From assembly GCA_038247995.1 (NCBI GenBank), contig JBBRUG010000115.1:1-16310 (forward strand): a stretch of DNA of 16,310 nucleotides, written 5' to 3'. Source of the DNA: JBBRUG01 sp038247995 (lineage in GTDB: Bacteria; Chloroflexota; Chloroflexia; Chloroflexales; Chloroflexaceae). Within the stretch, counting starts at the first letter, position 1. Each line of letters opens with the position of its first letter. The notes beneath the pieces were generated by a model. That model was given only the letters and a program-made list of their open reading frames with translations, was not told the origin of the DNA and made no database searches. The translations under genes were made by a program, and so were the position numbers. Of this stretch, positions 1 to 7,792 are shown piece by piece.

Positions 1-1061
1 AGATCGACGATCGCCTGGCGGTCGATTGCGTAGGCAATCGCCTCACGAATAAGCGGATCTTCGGTGACGCCGGTCCAATCCTCGTAGGTGGACGAAGGGC
101 CGGAGCGCAGTGCGATCAGTTGCACCTGTGTGGTCAGGAAGCTGTCGAGCGTCAGATTGTCGACCTCCTCGACGCGCGGCTGATCCTGCATCGGCACTGA
201 GGTGATCAGATCCACGCCGCCGGTGAGGAGCTCGGCCACGCGGGTTGAATCCTCGGGGATGGCGCGGAAGATCAGTTGATCAACTTCCGGTGCGCCCTGG
301 AAGTAGTCCGGGTTGGCTTCCAGCACCACACGGTCGTCGCGCACCCACTCGACGAACTTGAACGGGCCGGTGCCGATCGGCGCCTGGCCGAAGCCTTCAG
401 TGCCGACTTCTTCGGTGTAGACCGGCGGCACGACCTGGCAGGCCGTACCGGCCATTTTGCTCAGGAAGGCCGGCTCGTTGTCGACGGTTACGAACTCTAC
501 GTTGTAGTCGTCGATGATGTTGATTTCGCTGATGAACGTCCACTGAGCGTGGACGAGCGCCGTCTCATCGGCCTTAATCCGGTCGATCGTGTACTTCACC
601 GCCTCGGCGTTAAACGGCTCGCCGTTGTGGAAGGTGATGCCCTCCTTCAACTTGAAGGTCCAGGTGGTGTCGTCGACATTCTCCCACGACTCGGCGAGCC
701 AGGGGATGAACTCGGCCGTCTCACGATCACGCCAGACGAGGCAGTCACCAATGTTGGAGTGGATCCAGGTGGCAACAATCGCCCAGTCGTACGGGTAATC
801 GAAGGAGGTAACGAGTTCGCGCAGGCCCACCGTTAGCACACGCTCACCAGGGGCATCTGTAGCAGCTTCCGTTGGGGCGGCGGTGGGCTCTGCGGCAACG
901 GGCGCCGCCGTCGGCTCTGCGGCAACGGGCGCTGCCGTCGGCTCTGCTGCGGCGGGTACGGCGGTGGGGTCAGCGGGCGCTGCCGGAGTGCCCTGGCCGC
1001 AGGCGCTGACAAAAAGGGCTGTCAGCAGCATACATAGCGTCATCCGAATCGACTTGTGCAT
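1..1061 (-). CDS. ABC transporter substrate-binding lipoprotein, family 5 (oligopeptide/dipeptide type), C-terminus cut by window edge
   Basis: Captures a peptide-like ligand outside the membrane and hands it to an ABC permease. Only the first 353 codons are present; the gene runs off the left edge. The start at 1061 gives MHKSIRM, a hydrophobic stretch and a lipobox ending VSAC, so Cys21 should be lipidated after signal peptidase II cleavage. Residues about 22-65 form an Ala/Pro/Thr linker with a repeated AAEPTAAPV unit. The family 5 body follows, with TWTFKLKEGITFHNGEPF, PIGTGPFKFVEW and, at the cut end, DPLIREAIAYAIDRQAIV, all typical of this family. AAAGGA at 1072-1077 (minus strand) lies 10 bases before the ATG. 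It is the last gene seen of the leftward group after the enolase-superfamily gene, so its ligand may be the substrate of the hyu enzymes (inference). Permease genes would be expected beyond the left edge. Confidence 0.93.
   Translation of the reverse strand, partial: MHKSIRMTLCMLLTALFVSACGQGTPAAPADPTAVPAAAEPTAAPVAAEPTAAPVAAEPTAAPTEAATDAPGERVLTVGLRELVTSFDYPYDWAIVATWIHSNIGDCLVWRDRETAEFIPWLAESWENVDDTTWTFKLKEGITFHNGEPFNAEAVKYTIDRIKADETALVHAQWTFISEINIIDDYNVEFVTVDNEPAFLSKMAGTACQVVPPVYTEEVGTEGFGQAPIGTGPFKFVEWVRDDRVVLEANPDYFQGAPEVDQLIFRAIPEDSTRVAELLTGGVDLITSVPMQDQPRVEEVDNLTLDSFLTTQVQLIALRSGPSSTYEDWTGVTEDPLIREAIAYAIDRQAIVD
882..962. repeat. Three 27-bp tandem units coding for the lipoprotein linker
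   Basis: Three in-frame units of 27 bp encode the AAEPTAAPV repeat just after the lipidated cysteine. The first two differ at only a few bases and the third is degenerate. Length variation in such a spacer is common because the unit is a multiple of three and the tether tolerates it. Confidence 0.8.
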
Positions 1062-1232
1062 GGATCGGCTGTCCTTTCAACGAAGAGATCACAGTTCAAA
1101 CCGGGCTAGAGACTGTTCAACCAGCAGCTTTGGGTCGCGGCGCCCCCTTTCGAGTTGGCGTAATAGGTGTGGATTGTAAATCGACCTTCGGCCTCATTGC
1201 CCTGCGCCACATTGCGCTGTCGAGTATTGCCG

Positions 1233-1257
1233 CCCCGCCAGTTGCGAGCAGGCGGGG
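1233..1257. other. GC-rich hairpin downstream of the enolase-superfamily gene
   Basis: CCCCGCC (1233-1239) can pair with GGCGGGG (1251-1257) around an 11-base loop. It lies about 40 bases past the stop codon of the 1296-2396 gene and before the lipoprotein gene. No T-run follows on either strand, so it may be an attenuator, an mRNA-processing hairpin or nothing. The rest of the 1062-1295 spacer shows no further convincing signal. Confidence 0.35.
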
Positions 1258-1295
1258 GGCTATGGAACGTTGTACACTATCAGTTCGGTGGTTCG

Positions 1296-2396
1296 CTACA
1301 GCCCGACGCTGCTCGCGACGGTGAAGCGCTTCACCTTGTCGTAATCGAGCTCCACGCCCCAGCCCGGCCCTTCGGGCACGTGCATCAACAGGCCGGTCGG
1401 CTCGATCGAGCGGGTGAGAATGGTATCGCTCAGGCCGGTGGGCGGCGAAGGCCAGCGCACGGCCGGCAAGGCCACCGCCAGGTGGGCGGCGGCGGCGGCA
1501 ATAATGTCGTAGTAGATCGCCACCGAGAGGTCGATCCCGGCAGCGTCGGCGATATGGGCGATCTTCAGCACGTTCAGGAGGCCGCCGTGCTTGGTAATCT
1601 TCATCAGCGCGATCTGGGCTGCCTCGCGCTTCACCACTTCAATCGCGTCTTCGGGGCCGTAGATCGACTCGTCGGCCATTACCGGCGCGCCGAAGCGCTT
1701 CGCCAAGTGGGCCATGTCGTCCAGCCGGGCCACCGGTTGCTCGATCGCGCCGAGCGTGCCGAATTTGTCCATCGCGCTCAGGGCGCTGATCGCCTGGGCC
1801 AGCGACCAGCCGGTGTTCCCATCGACCTGGAGCACCGCTTTGCCCTTGACCGCCTCGCTCACCGCCGCCACGCGTGCAATGTCGCCCGGCACGTCCATGC
1901 CGACCTTCATTTTCAGCACGGGGTAGGGCGTTTCGGCGAGTGTGGCCTTGGCCGCTTCGTACATCTCTTCGGGAGAAGCGTGGCGTACAAAACCCATCAG
2001 GCTGATGCCCTCGTTGTAGCGCCCACCGAGCAGTTGGTAAACCGGCACGCCCAGCGCCTTGCCCTTGAGATCCCAAAGCGCCAGATCAACGCCGGCGCGC
2101 GCCGAGAGGTGATCGGGCAGCGCCTCGACCATCAGCCGGTTCAGGTGCTCGATGTCCAGCGGCGAATGGCCGATGATCGCCGGCCCCAGGAAGTAGTTGA
2201 TGCTCGTGCAGATGCCCTCGGCCGGCTCGCCGTAGAATGGCGCGTCCACCGCAGTTTGCCCAATGCCGACCAATCCCTCGTCGGTTTCAACCTGTACCAG
2301 CACGGTCAGGGCGTCGCTGCGGCTGCCATACGAGGTTGTCAGCGTGTCGGCGCGGGTGATATTGATGATCGTCGGCGTAACCTTGGTGATCTTCAT
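1296..2396 (-). CDS. Enolase-superfamily enzyme of the muconate lactonizing subgroup (racemase/epimerase-like)
   Basis: A 366-residue protein of usual length for the mandelate racemase/muconate lactonizing enzyme family, which abstracts a proton next to a carboxylate with help from Mg2+. Visible active-site elements are KMK at 162-164 (K164 the expected general base), metal ligands D192 (DGN), E219 (IEQP) and D242 (DES), and K266 in MKITKHGG as the opposite-face lysine. Two lysines flanking the substrate are the mark of the MLE subgroup, which includes L-Ala-D/L-Glu epimerases, N-succinylamino acid racemases and cycloisomerases. Which of these applies is not readable. AGGAG ends 4 bases before the ATG. 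Its place between a GntR regulator and a peptide-binding lipoprotein favours an amino acid or dipeptide substrate (inference). Confidence 0.93.
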   Translation of the reverse strand: MKITKVTPTIINITRADTLTTSYGSRSDALTVLVQVETDEGLVGIGQTAVDAPFYGEPAEGICTSINYFLGPAIIGHSPLDIEHLNRLMVEALPDHLSARAGVDLALWDLKGKALGVPVYQLLGGRYNEGISLMGFVRHASPEEMYEAAKATLAETPYPVLKMKVGMDVPGDIARVAAVSEAVKGKAVLQVDGNTGWSLAQAISALSAMDKFGTLGAIEQPVARLDDMAHLAKRFGAPVMADESIYGPEDAIEVVKREAAQIALMKITKHGGLLNVLKIAHIADAAGIDLSVAIYYDIIAAAAAHLAVALPAVRWPSPPTGLSDTILTRSIEPTGLLMHVPEGPGWGVELDYDKVKRFTVASSVGL

Positions 2397-2519
2397 CGGA
2401 CTCCTTCACCTTTCCTGTTTCCAGGCGATAGCAATGCGGGCCCCACTGGCATATGGGTAACCAGGGGCTAGGATTCGGTTGGCGCTCGCTCGTAAATCGC
2501 TATGGACTAAAGAAACCGG

Positions 2520-2554
2520 GACGAAAGACGGCTGACGAAAGACGAAGGATCAAC
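2520..2554. repeat. Heptanucleotide array, GACGAAA family
   Basis: Five consecutive 7-mers in register: GACGAAA, GACGGCT, GACGAAA, GACGAAG, GATCAAC. The array lies in the 204-bp spacer between gntR and the enolase-superfamily gene. The same GACGAAA/GACGGAC words make up the long array at 12628-12788 on the opposite strand. Confidence 0.75.
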
Positions 2555-2571
2555 ATTGCAAACCTCTGCGC

Positions 2572-2606
2572 TTTGGTCTATGGTCGTTCGTCATTGGTCA
2601 TTAGCT
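2572..2606. repeat. Second heptanucleotide array, TTGGTC family, reaching the gntR stop codon
   Basis: Units TTTGGTC, TATGGTC, GTTCGTC, ATTGGTC and ATTAGCT follow each other at a 7-base step. The last unit contains the gntR stop codon (2601-2603, minus strand), so the array runs into the 3' end of the gene. Confidence 0.6.
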
Positions 2607-3368
2607 GGTCACCTCATCCTCTGCCGAAACAACTTCCTCGGTTGTGCCATTCAGCTGGATTGGCTCTGCTACGGGGTGTGCCGCCGCCGCTTCATCGGCC
2701 TGGGCTTGCGCCCACGATCGGATGAGATATTCGCCGGCTTCAGCGATGTGCGCGTCGAGGATCGTGCCGGCCTGTTCGGCGTCGCCCACCTCGATTGCGG
2801 CCAGAATATCCGGGTGCGTACCAATGACATCAATCGAACGGCGGTAGATCCGGTGGCGCAAGGCCAGGCACCGGCGAATGCCCATTTCAATCGACTTCCA
2901 CATCTGCAGCAATAAGCTGTGATGGGCTGCTGAACAGATCAGATAGTGAAAGCGAATGTCGAGGGTGCCCATTTGGGTCATATCGTCGAGTTCGGCTGTA
3001 GCATACATTTCATTGAGAACTGCGCGTAACTCGACAAGATCTGCGGGCGTGGCGCGCATTGCCGCCTGCCGGACGGCAAATGTTTCGATCACGCGGCGAA
3101 TACTGTAGAGTTCAGTAATGTACTCGCCGGTAATCTCGGTAACGAAGGTACCCTTGTAGGGCACATTCTTAATCAGCCCTTCCTCTTCAAGCTGACCCAG
3201 CGCTTCACGAACCGGGCCCCGACTGACCCCAAGCTGTTCGGCAATTTGGGCCTGGTTCACCTGGGCGCCGGGCAGCAGATCACCTTGCAGAATAACTTGC
3301 CGGATCGCTTCGGTGACGCTCTGACGGAGAGTGCGGGCATCAACCGGAAGAAAGGTGCTTTTAGTCAT
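2601..3368 (-). CDS. GntR-family transcriptional regulator with FCD ligand domain
   Basis: A 255-residue regulator of the FadR type. Residues about 10-78 form the winged helix, with the recognition region AEQLGVSRGPVREALGQLEEEGLI at 43-66. The rest is an all-helical FCD domain; D137, H141, H185 and H207 are placed like the usual metal ligands. The acidic tail after about residue 222 is extra and probably disordered. An upstream ATG at 3410 would add 14 residues but overlaps the predicted -10 box, so the start at 3368 is preferred; its Shine-Dalgarno is weak. The gene lies between hyuA and the enolase-superfamily gene on the same strand. A perfect palindrome overlaps its own start site and matching half-sites lie between hyuA and hyuB, so it probably represses itself and the hyu genes, with a pathway metabolite as inducer (inference). 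Confidence 0.93.
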   Translation of the reverse strand: MTKSTFLPVDARTLRQSVTEAIRQVILQGDLLPGAQVNQAQIAEQLGVSRGPVREALGQLEEEGLIKNVPYKGTFVTEITGEYITELYSIRRVIETFAVRQAAMRATPADLVELRAVLNEMYATAELDDMTQMGTLDIRFHYLICSAAHHSLLLQMWKSIEMGIRRCLALRHRIYRRSIDVIGTHPDILAAIEVGDAEQAGTILDAHIAEAGEYLIRSWAQAQADEAAAAHPVAEPIQLNGTTEEVVSAEDEVTS

Positions 3369-3390
3369 GTGGCCTACCCGTATGTAGAAG

Positions 3391-3405
3391 TGTTGACAGT
3401 CAACA
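3391..3405. promoter_or_regulatory. Palindromic operator, probably for the GntR regulator
   Basis: TGTTGACAGTCAACA is a perfect 7+1+7 palindrome. It lies 23 bases upstream of the gntR ATG and begins 4 bases downstream of the proposed -10 box, where a bound repressor would block initiation. Its half-site recurs four times at 5628-5654. Confidence 0.65.
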
Positions 3406-3409
3406 GGCA

Positions 3410-3439
3410 AGTATAGTCACGCCATTCGAACACTGTCGA
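3410..3439 (-). promoter_or_regulatory. Sigma-70-type promoter of gntR
   Basis: On the minus strand TCGACA (3439-3434) and TATACT (3415-3410) are separated by 18 bases; each matches five of six consensus positions. The start would fall at about 3402-3404, within the palindrome. It gives gntR its own promoter in the 104-bp gap after hyuA. Confidence 0.55.
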
Positions 3440-3472
3440 CACGTTCACCTCGGCAATCACCTGTTAATCCTG

Positions 3473-5566
3473 TTATTCCTTGAATGTGGCGATCAAGTTG
3501 AGGAAGGCATCAACCTGCACAGTCACGTCCGGCCCGATGATCGCCGTGCTGTCCGGCTCCTCGATCACGCACGGCCCGGCAAGTTCCGCCCCGCCGCGCA
3601 GCACCGTCCGGTCATACACCGGCACCGTCGCGAAGCGCTCCCACACAGCCACGAAGATCGGGCGCTCGCCCGTCTGGGCCTTTGCTGCGCTGCTCGGGTC
3701 CTCGCCCACACCGGCCAGGTTCAGTTCCGGCCGTCCGCCGCTCGCCGTCAGCCGCAGCGTCATCACTTCCAGCCCCAGATGACGGTGCGCGTAGCCATAG
3801 ATCGCTTCGTACTGCGCAAAGAATGCCTGCCGCACGCCTTCGAGGCCCAACTCTGCCAGCGACCCCGGCGGCAGATGCACCGTTACTTCGTGGCCTTGCC
3901 CGACGTGGCGCAGATCCAGGCTCGGTGTGAAGAGCATTGCCTCGTCCGGGATGCCTGCGCGGGCCAGGGTCGATCGGCCCTCACTGGCCAGATCCGCAAA
4001 CACGCCATCGAGGTCGGCCAAGCGGTCTTCGGTTACCGGCCCGGCGTAGGTCCGCGCCAGGTCGAACGCGGTCGGCGCGGTCAGGAAGCCTAATGCACTC
4101 GCCACGCCCGCATTGGTGGGAATGATGTAGCCTTGCATCTTGAGCGCGCGCGCCAGCGCATCGGCGTGGGCCGGCCCAGCGCCGCCGAACGCCATCAGCC
4201 GTACATTGCGCGGGTCGATCCCGCGCTCGGCCACATGCACACGGGTCGCCGAGATCATGCTCTCGTTCACCACCCGGTAGATTCCGTACGCCGCTTCCGC
4301 CACCGAGCGCTCCAACTGGTCGGCCAGTGGGGCGAGCGCAGCTTCGGCGGCGGCCACGTCGAGGGTCATCCGCCCGCCCAGGAAGAAGCCGGGGTTGAGG
4401 TAGCCGAGCACCAGGTTCGCATCGGTGACGGTGGGGTTGCTGCCGCCGCGCCCGTAGCAGGCCGGGCCGGGGTCGGCGCCCGCCGAGTGCGGCCCCACCT
4501 TGAGCAAGCCCAGGTCGTCGATGCGGGCAATCGAGCCGCCGCCCGCGCCAATCTCGATCAGTTCAATCGCCGGGATACGCACCGGCAGCCCCGAGCCGCG
4601 CTTGAAGCGGTGCATACGCGCAACTTCAAACGTGTGGGTCATCTGGGCCTGGCCCTTGGTGATTACCGTGAGCTTGGCGGTGGTGCCGCCCATATCGAAG
4701 GCGACCAGGTTGGGATGGCCGGTGACCTGACCGTAGAAGATCGCGGCGAGCGCACCGGCGGCGGGGCCGGACTCCACCAGGCGGATCGGGAAGCGGGCGG
4801 CCGTATCGGCGGTGGTGATGCCGCCCGAGGAAAGCATCAGGTAGAGGTCGCGCGGGTAGCCGAGGCGCTGGAGTTGCTCCTGGAGTGCGAGCACGTAGCG
4901 CTGGGCAAGCGGCTGCACGTAGGCATTGGCGACGGTGGTGGACATGCGCTCGTACTCGCGGATCTCGGGCGCAACCTCGGCGGAGAGCGCCAGGGCCAGG
5001 TTGGGGAAGCGCGCGCGCAGGAAGGCGGCCGTCTGCTGCTCGTGGGCATCGTTGCGGTACGCGTGCAAAAAGCAGATCGCCGCCGCCTCAACCGGATTGG
5101 CCTCCAGCGCCGCAGCAAGTTCTTCAAGCTCGGCTGCGTCAACGGGACGCACCTCACGACCCTGGCCATCGATCCGGGCGCTCAGTTCGAGGCGCAGCGG
5201 GCGCGGCACAAGCGGGTCGGGGTTTACCAGCAACAGATCATAAATATCGTAGCGCATCTCACGCGCCATCTCCAACACATCACGGTGGCCACGAGTGGTG
5301 ATCAGCGCCGTGCGCGCGCCCTTACGCTCGATCAGCGCGTTTGTGATCAGCGTCGTGCCGTGGATGGCGAGGGTCAGATCGCTTCCACGCGCATTGACCT
5401 GCTCCAGCAGTACGCCGATGCCTTCCAACACCGCCCGCGTCGGATCGTCGGGCGTGGTAAGCGTCTTATAGGTATGCAGTGCGCCGGATTGCGTATCCCA
5501 GAGCACGAAGTCGGTAAACGTACCGCCGATATCAAAACCGACGCGGAAGCCAGGGTGCGCGCCCAT
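3473..5566 (-). CDS. hyuA: Hydantoinase/oxoprolinase A subunit (HyuA, ATP-binding)
   Basis: A 697-residue protein of the family including N-methylhydantoinase A and the N-terminal half of 5-oxoprolinase, which uses ATP to activate a cyclic amide for ring opening together with a B subunit. The N-terminal phosphate-binding motif FDIGGTFTD is at residues 11-19, followed by HGTTLITNALIERKG from 70. The second actin-like domain shows VESGPAAGA (about 264-272) and FDMGGTTAK (290-298). The start at 5566 is chosen over the ATG at 5620 because AGAGGAG stands 7 bases before it and the extra N-terminal residues look unlike the family. It diverges from its partner hyuB across a 505-bp region that holds GTTGAC operator half-sites. 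Hydantoin, N-methylhydantoin, 5-oxoproline or a related ring are all possible substrates. Confidence 0.94.
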   Translation of the reverse strand: MGAHPGFRVGFDIGGTFTDFVLWDTQSGALHTYKTLTTPDDPTRAVLEGIGVLLEQVNARGSDLTLAIHGTTLITNALIERKGARTALITTRGHRDVLEMAREMRYDIYDLLLVNPDPLVPRPLRLELSARIDGQGREVRPVDAAELEELAAALEANPVEAAAICFLHAYRNDAHEQQTAAFLRARFPNLALALSAEVAPEIREYERMSTTVANAYVQPLAQRYVLALQEQLQRLGYPRDLYLMLSSGGITTADTAARFPIRLVESGPAAGALAAIFYGQVTGHPNLVAFDMGGTTAKLTVITKGQAQMTHTFEVARMHRFKRGSGLPVRIPAIELIEIGAGGGSIARIDDLGLLKVGPHSAGADPGPACYGRGGSNPTVTDANLVLGYLNPGFFLGGRMTLDVAAAEAALAPLADQLERSVAEAAYGIYRVVNESMISATRVHVAERGIDPRNVRLMAFGGAGPAHADALARALKMQGYIIPTNAGVASALGFLTAPTAFDLARTYAGPVTEDRLADLDGVFADLASEGRSTLARAGIPDEAMLFTPSLDLRHVGQGHEVTVHLPPGSLAELGLEGVRQAFFAQYEAIYGYAHRHLGLEVMTLRLTASGGRPELNLAGVGEDPSSAAKAQTGERPIFVAVWERFATVPVYDRTVLRGGAELAGPCVIEEPDSTAIIGPDVTVQVDAFLNLIATFKE

Positions 5567-5627
5567 CGCAATACTCCTCTGTGAAACACTCCAGAATGCT
5601 GCAACGGTACCACCCCGCACACTGCTT

Positions 5628-5654
5628 TGTCAAGTCAACTGTTGACAGTTGACA
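5628..5654. promoter_or_regulatory. Clustered operator half-sites between hyuA and hyuB
   Basis: Four half-sites lie within 27 bases: GTCAA (5629), GTCAAC (5634), GTTGAC (5641) and GTTGAC (5648). The inner pair forms the perfect palindrome GTCAACTGTTGAC, the outer arms TGTCAA and TTGACA are also complementary, and the last ten bases of the gntR site's left part recur at 5640-5649. This fits GntR control of both divergent genes. Confidence 0.6.
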
Positions 5655-5678
5655 TGTACATAACCAATATGCTACACT
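5649..5678 (+). promoter_or_regulatory. Promoter toward hyuB with its -35 box inside the operator
   Basis: TTGACA (5649-5654, full consensus) is followed after 18 bases by TACACT (5673-5678, four of six). The -35 box is the last operator half-site. Transcription from here would give hyuB a leader of about 385 bases. Confidence 0.5.
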
Positions 5679-5807
5679 TGCGCCATTCCCGTTCAGTAGT
5701 TTACAGTTCGTCGTACGGATCACGTCGTCACGCTGGTTTGATGGCGCCGGAGGCAGGATCGATCCGTTGAAGGTAGTATGTCCGGTGTCGTCGGGGCGAC
5801 CCAATGC

Positions 5808-6031
5808 CATCCGGGCCGGGCGAATCGGCATCCGGGCCAGGGCAGCCCCATGGGGCTGCTCCAACGCCATCCGGCACATACGCATCGCCGCCGGCACGCA
5901 CCCATCGCCGCACCCATTGCCGCCGGCACGCACCCATCGCTGCTGGGGTATCCGTAAGGCCGAAGCAGTCGGATGTGGTGACTGCTTCGACCCTCCATAC
6001 AATCGCTGGGCGACTGCTTCGGCCCTCCATA
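5808..6031. repeat. Repeat-rich hyuB leader with palindrome and direct repeats of 32-bp spacing
   Basis: No gene is supported in this stretch. CATCCGGGCC occurs at 5808 and 5829. GCAGCCCCATGGGGCTGC (5842-5859) is a perfect 18-bp palindrome. A 22-bp exact repeat occurs at 5887-5908 and 5919-5940, and a 20-bp repeat with one mismatch at 5980-5999 and 6012-6031; both pairs are 32 bp apart. GGCCGAAGCAGTC (5958-5970) can pair either with 5980-5989 (10 bp) or 6012-6024 (13 bp), two mutually exclusive hairpins in the mRNA leader. Confidence 0.75.
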
Positions 6032-6044
6032 TCGCCGTCGCCCT

Positions 6045-6072
6045 GTCACTCATCACTTATAACTCGTCACTA
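6045..6072. repeat. Heptanucleotide array abutting the hyuB start codon
   Basis: GTCACTC, ATCACTT, ATAACTC and GTCACTA follow each other in 7-base steps, and the last base is the A of the hyuB ATG. The array occupies the place where a Shine-Dalgarno sequence would be, and none is present. Confidence 0.6.
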
Positions 6073-7715
6073 TGAACACACCGCTCGACCCAATCACGCT
6101 GGAAATCCAATGGCAGCGCTTGATCGCGATCATGGACGAAGTCGATAACGCCGTTGTGCGCACCTCGTTCTCCACGATTGTGGGCGAGAGCCGCGACTTT
6201 GCGGTGATTATGACCGACCACAAGGGCGCGTCGCTCTGCCAATCCAGCTTTAGTCCGCCGAATTTCTGCGTAGTGCTGCCGCGCACCTCACGCCACATCC
6301 TGGAGCGCTTTCCCGTCGAGACGCTGCGCGAAGGCGACGTGCTGATCACCAACGACGCCTGGCTCGGCACCGGCCACCTGCCCGATTATGTCGTGCTGAC
6401 GCCGATTTTTTGGCAGGGCAAGGTGATCGCCTTCACCGGCATCGTGGCCCACCTCGCCGATGTCGGCGGCCACGCCGGTGATATTGAGGCGGTAGACGTA
6501 TTCATGGAAGGGCTGCGCCTCACGCCCTGCAAGCTCTACGAGGCCGGCGAAGAAAACCGCCTGCTCTTCGAGATCATCGGCAATAACTGCCGGGTGCCGG
6601 ATCTGGTGCTGGGCGACTTGCGCGCCATCGCCGGGGCCGCGAGCATGGCTGCCCGGCGCGTCCACGAGTTCATGGCCGACTACGACCTGAACGATCTGGT
6701 GCAACTCTCAGAAACGATCCACGACCGCTCCGAGGCCGCCATTCGCGCCCGCATCGCTGAACTGCCCGACGGCGTCTACGAGTTCGGTCTCGATATTGAC
6801 GGCTACATCGACCCGGTGCATCTGCACGCCACAATCGAGATCCGCGGCAGCGATGTGTATGTCGATTACACCGGCAGTTCCCCCCAAACGCGCAAGGCGG
6901 CGATCAACTGCACCTTCAACACAACCTTCGCCTCGACGATGTACCCCTTCAAGTGCGCGCTCGTGCCGGATATCCCCAATAACGAGGGACTCTTCCGGCC
7001 GATCCATGTCTCCGCACCCGAGGGCAGCATCCTGAACTGCACCTTCCCTGCGCCGGTGAAGGCCCGCGCCAAAACAACGAACAACATGAACCAGGTGCTC
7101 TTCGGCGCGCTCTGGTCGATCTTCGGCGAGCACGGCCAGGCCGGTTCAGGCTCGATCTGGCCCTTCAAGTTCTTCGGCGAGGAGCCGGGCTACGGTCGCT
7201 TCGGTGTCCACTGCCTGCCCCACGGCGGCCGCGGCGCGATGCGCGAGATCGACGGCATGGTGCCGATCGCCTTCCCGCACAACAGTGCGGTGACGCCCAC
7301 GGAGATCCTCGAACTGCGCGCGCCGATTCTGATCGAGAAGAAGGAGCTCCGCCCCGACTCAGGCGGGCCGGGCCGGCGGCGTGGCGGCCTCGGTCAGGAG
7401 ATTGTTGTGCGCAGCATTGCCACCCAGCCGATGATCATGCTCCTGCGCCCCGACAAGATGTTCTTCAACCCGCCTGGGCTGGACGAAGGCCAACCCGGTG
7501 TGGTCGGCCAGGTGTTTGTCAATGGCGAAGAGATCACGCGCTTCCCGGCGCTGCCCTTCAATCCCGGCGACGAATTGCGCCTGCTGATGCCCGGCGGCGG
7601 CGGCTTCGGCCCCGTGGCTGAACGCGAACCGGCGCGGATCGCGCACGATCTTGCCCTGGGCTACATAACGCCAGAGGCGGCGGACCGCGATTATGGGTAT
7701 ACGCCGGATAAATAA
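6072..7715 (+). CDS. hyuB: Hydantoinase/oxoprolinase B subunit (HyuB)
   Basis: A 547-residue partner of HyuA; the pair catalyses ATP-dependent opening of hydantoin- or 5-oxoproline-like rings. The N-terminus DPITLEIQWQRLIAIMDEV is the usual family opening, which fixes the start at 6072 although no Shine-Dalgarno is seen. GTGHLPD (99-105) and AHLADVGG (126-133) are conserved metal/substrate-site segments, and the glycine-rich PGGGGFG (507-513) closes the protein as in other HyuB proteins. It diverges from hyuA instead of following it, with shared operator half-sites between them. The urease genes start 140 bp downstream on the same strand, separated by a strong hairpin. Acetophenone or acetone carboxylase subunits share the fold, but the regulator and lipoprotein context favours a cyclic amide substrate. 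Confidence 0.93.
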   Translation: MNTPLDPITLEIQWQRLIAIMDEVDNAVVRTSFSTIVGESRDFAVIMTDHKGASLCQSSFSPPNFCVVLPRTSRHILERFPVETLREGDVLITNDAWLGTGHLPDYVVLTPIFWQGKVIAFTGIVAHLADVGGHAGDIEAVDVFMEGLRLTPCKLYEAGEENRLLFEIIGNNCRVPDLVLGDLRAIAGAASMAARRVHEFMADYDLNDLVQLSETIHDRSEAAIRARIAELPDGVYEFGLDIDGYIDPVHLHATIEIRGSDVYVDYTGSSPQTRKAAINCTFNTTFASTMYPFKCALVPDIPNNEGLFRPIHVSAPEGSILNCTFPAPVKARAKTTNNMNQVLFGALWSIFGEHGQAGSGSIWPFKFFGEEPGYGRFGVHCLPHGGRGAMREIDGMVPIAFPHNSAVTPTEILELRAPILIEKKELRPDSGGPGRRRGGLGQEIVVRSIATQPMIMLLRPDKMFFNPPGLDEGQPGVVGQVFVNGEEITRFPALPFNPGDELRLLMPGGGGFGPVAEREPARIAHDLALGYITPEAADRDYGYTPDK

Positions 7716-7720
7716 TAAAC

Positions 7721-7754
7721 GGGGTGATGCGCGGCTATGCCGCCGCATCACCCC
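7721..7754 (+). terminator. Strong hairpin between hyuB and ureA, candidate terminator
   Basis: GGGGTGATGCG (7721-7731) pairs perfectly with CGCATCACCCC (7744-7754), and inside it CGGC pairs with GCCG around a 3-base loop. It begins 5 bases after the hyuB stop. The bases after it on the plus strand are AAAAAG rather than a T-run, so it may end transcription only partly or shield the hyuB mRNA end. Confidence 0.5.
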
Positions 7755-7792
7755 AAAAAGAACCAGGGCCCTGTCGCCCGCCCCCCGAGGCC

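Noticed and set aside
1167..2471. A 434-codon plus-strand frame opposite the enolase-superfamily gene
   Set aside because: The minus-strand frame shows a full set of catalytic and metal residues; this one shows nothing.
3369..3410. Upstream ATG of gntR at 3410
   Set aside because: It would start translation inside the predicted -10 region and would code through the operator; the shorter form matches FadR-type N-termini.
4133..5584. A 483-codon plus-strand frame opposite hyuA
   Set aside because: Shadow of hyuA: rich in Arg, His and Gly with no domain, while the minus-strand frame carries clear family motifs.
5767..6075. A 102-codon ORF in the hyuB leader
   Set aside because: It is made of the leader's nucleotide repeats, has no start signal or domain, and overlapping frames on both strands look equally open.
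7721..7754. Classical Rho-independent terminator of hyuB
   Set aside because: The stem is strong but is followed by A residues, not T, on the plus strand; it is kept only as a candidate terminator of uncertain strength.
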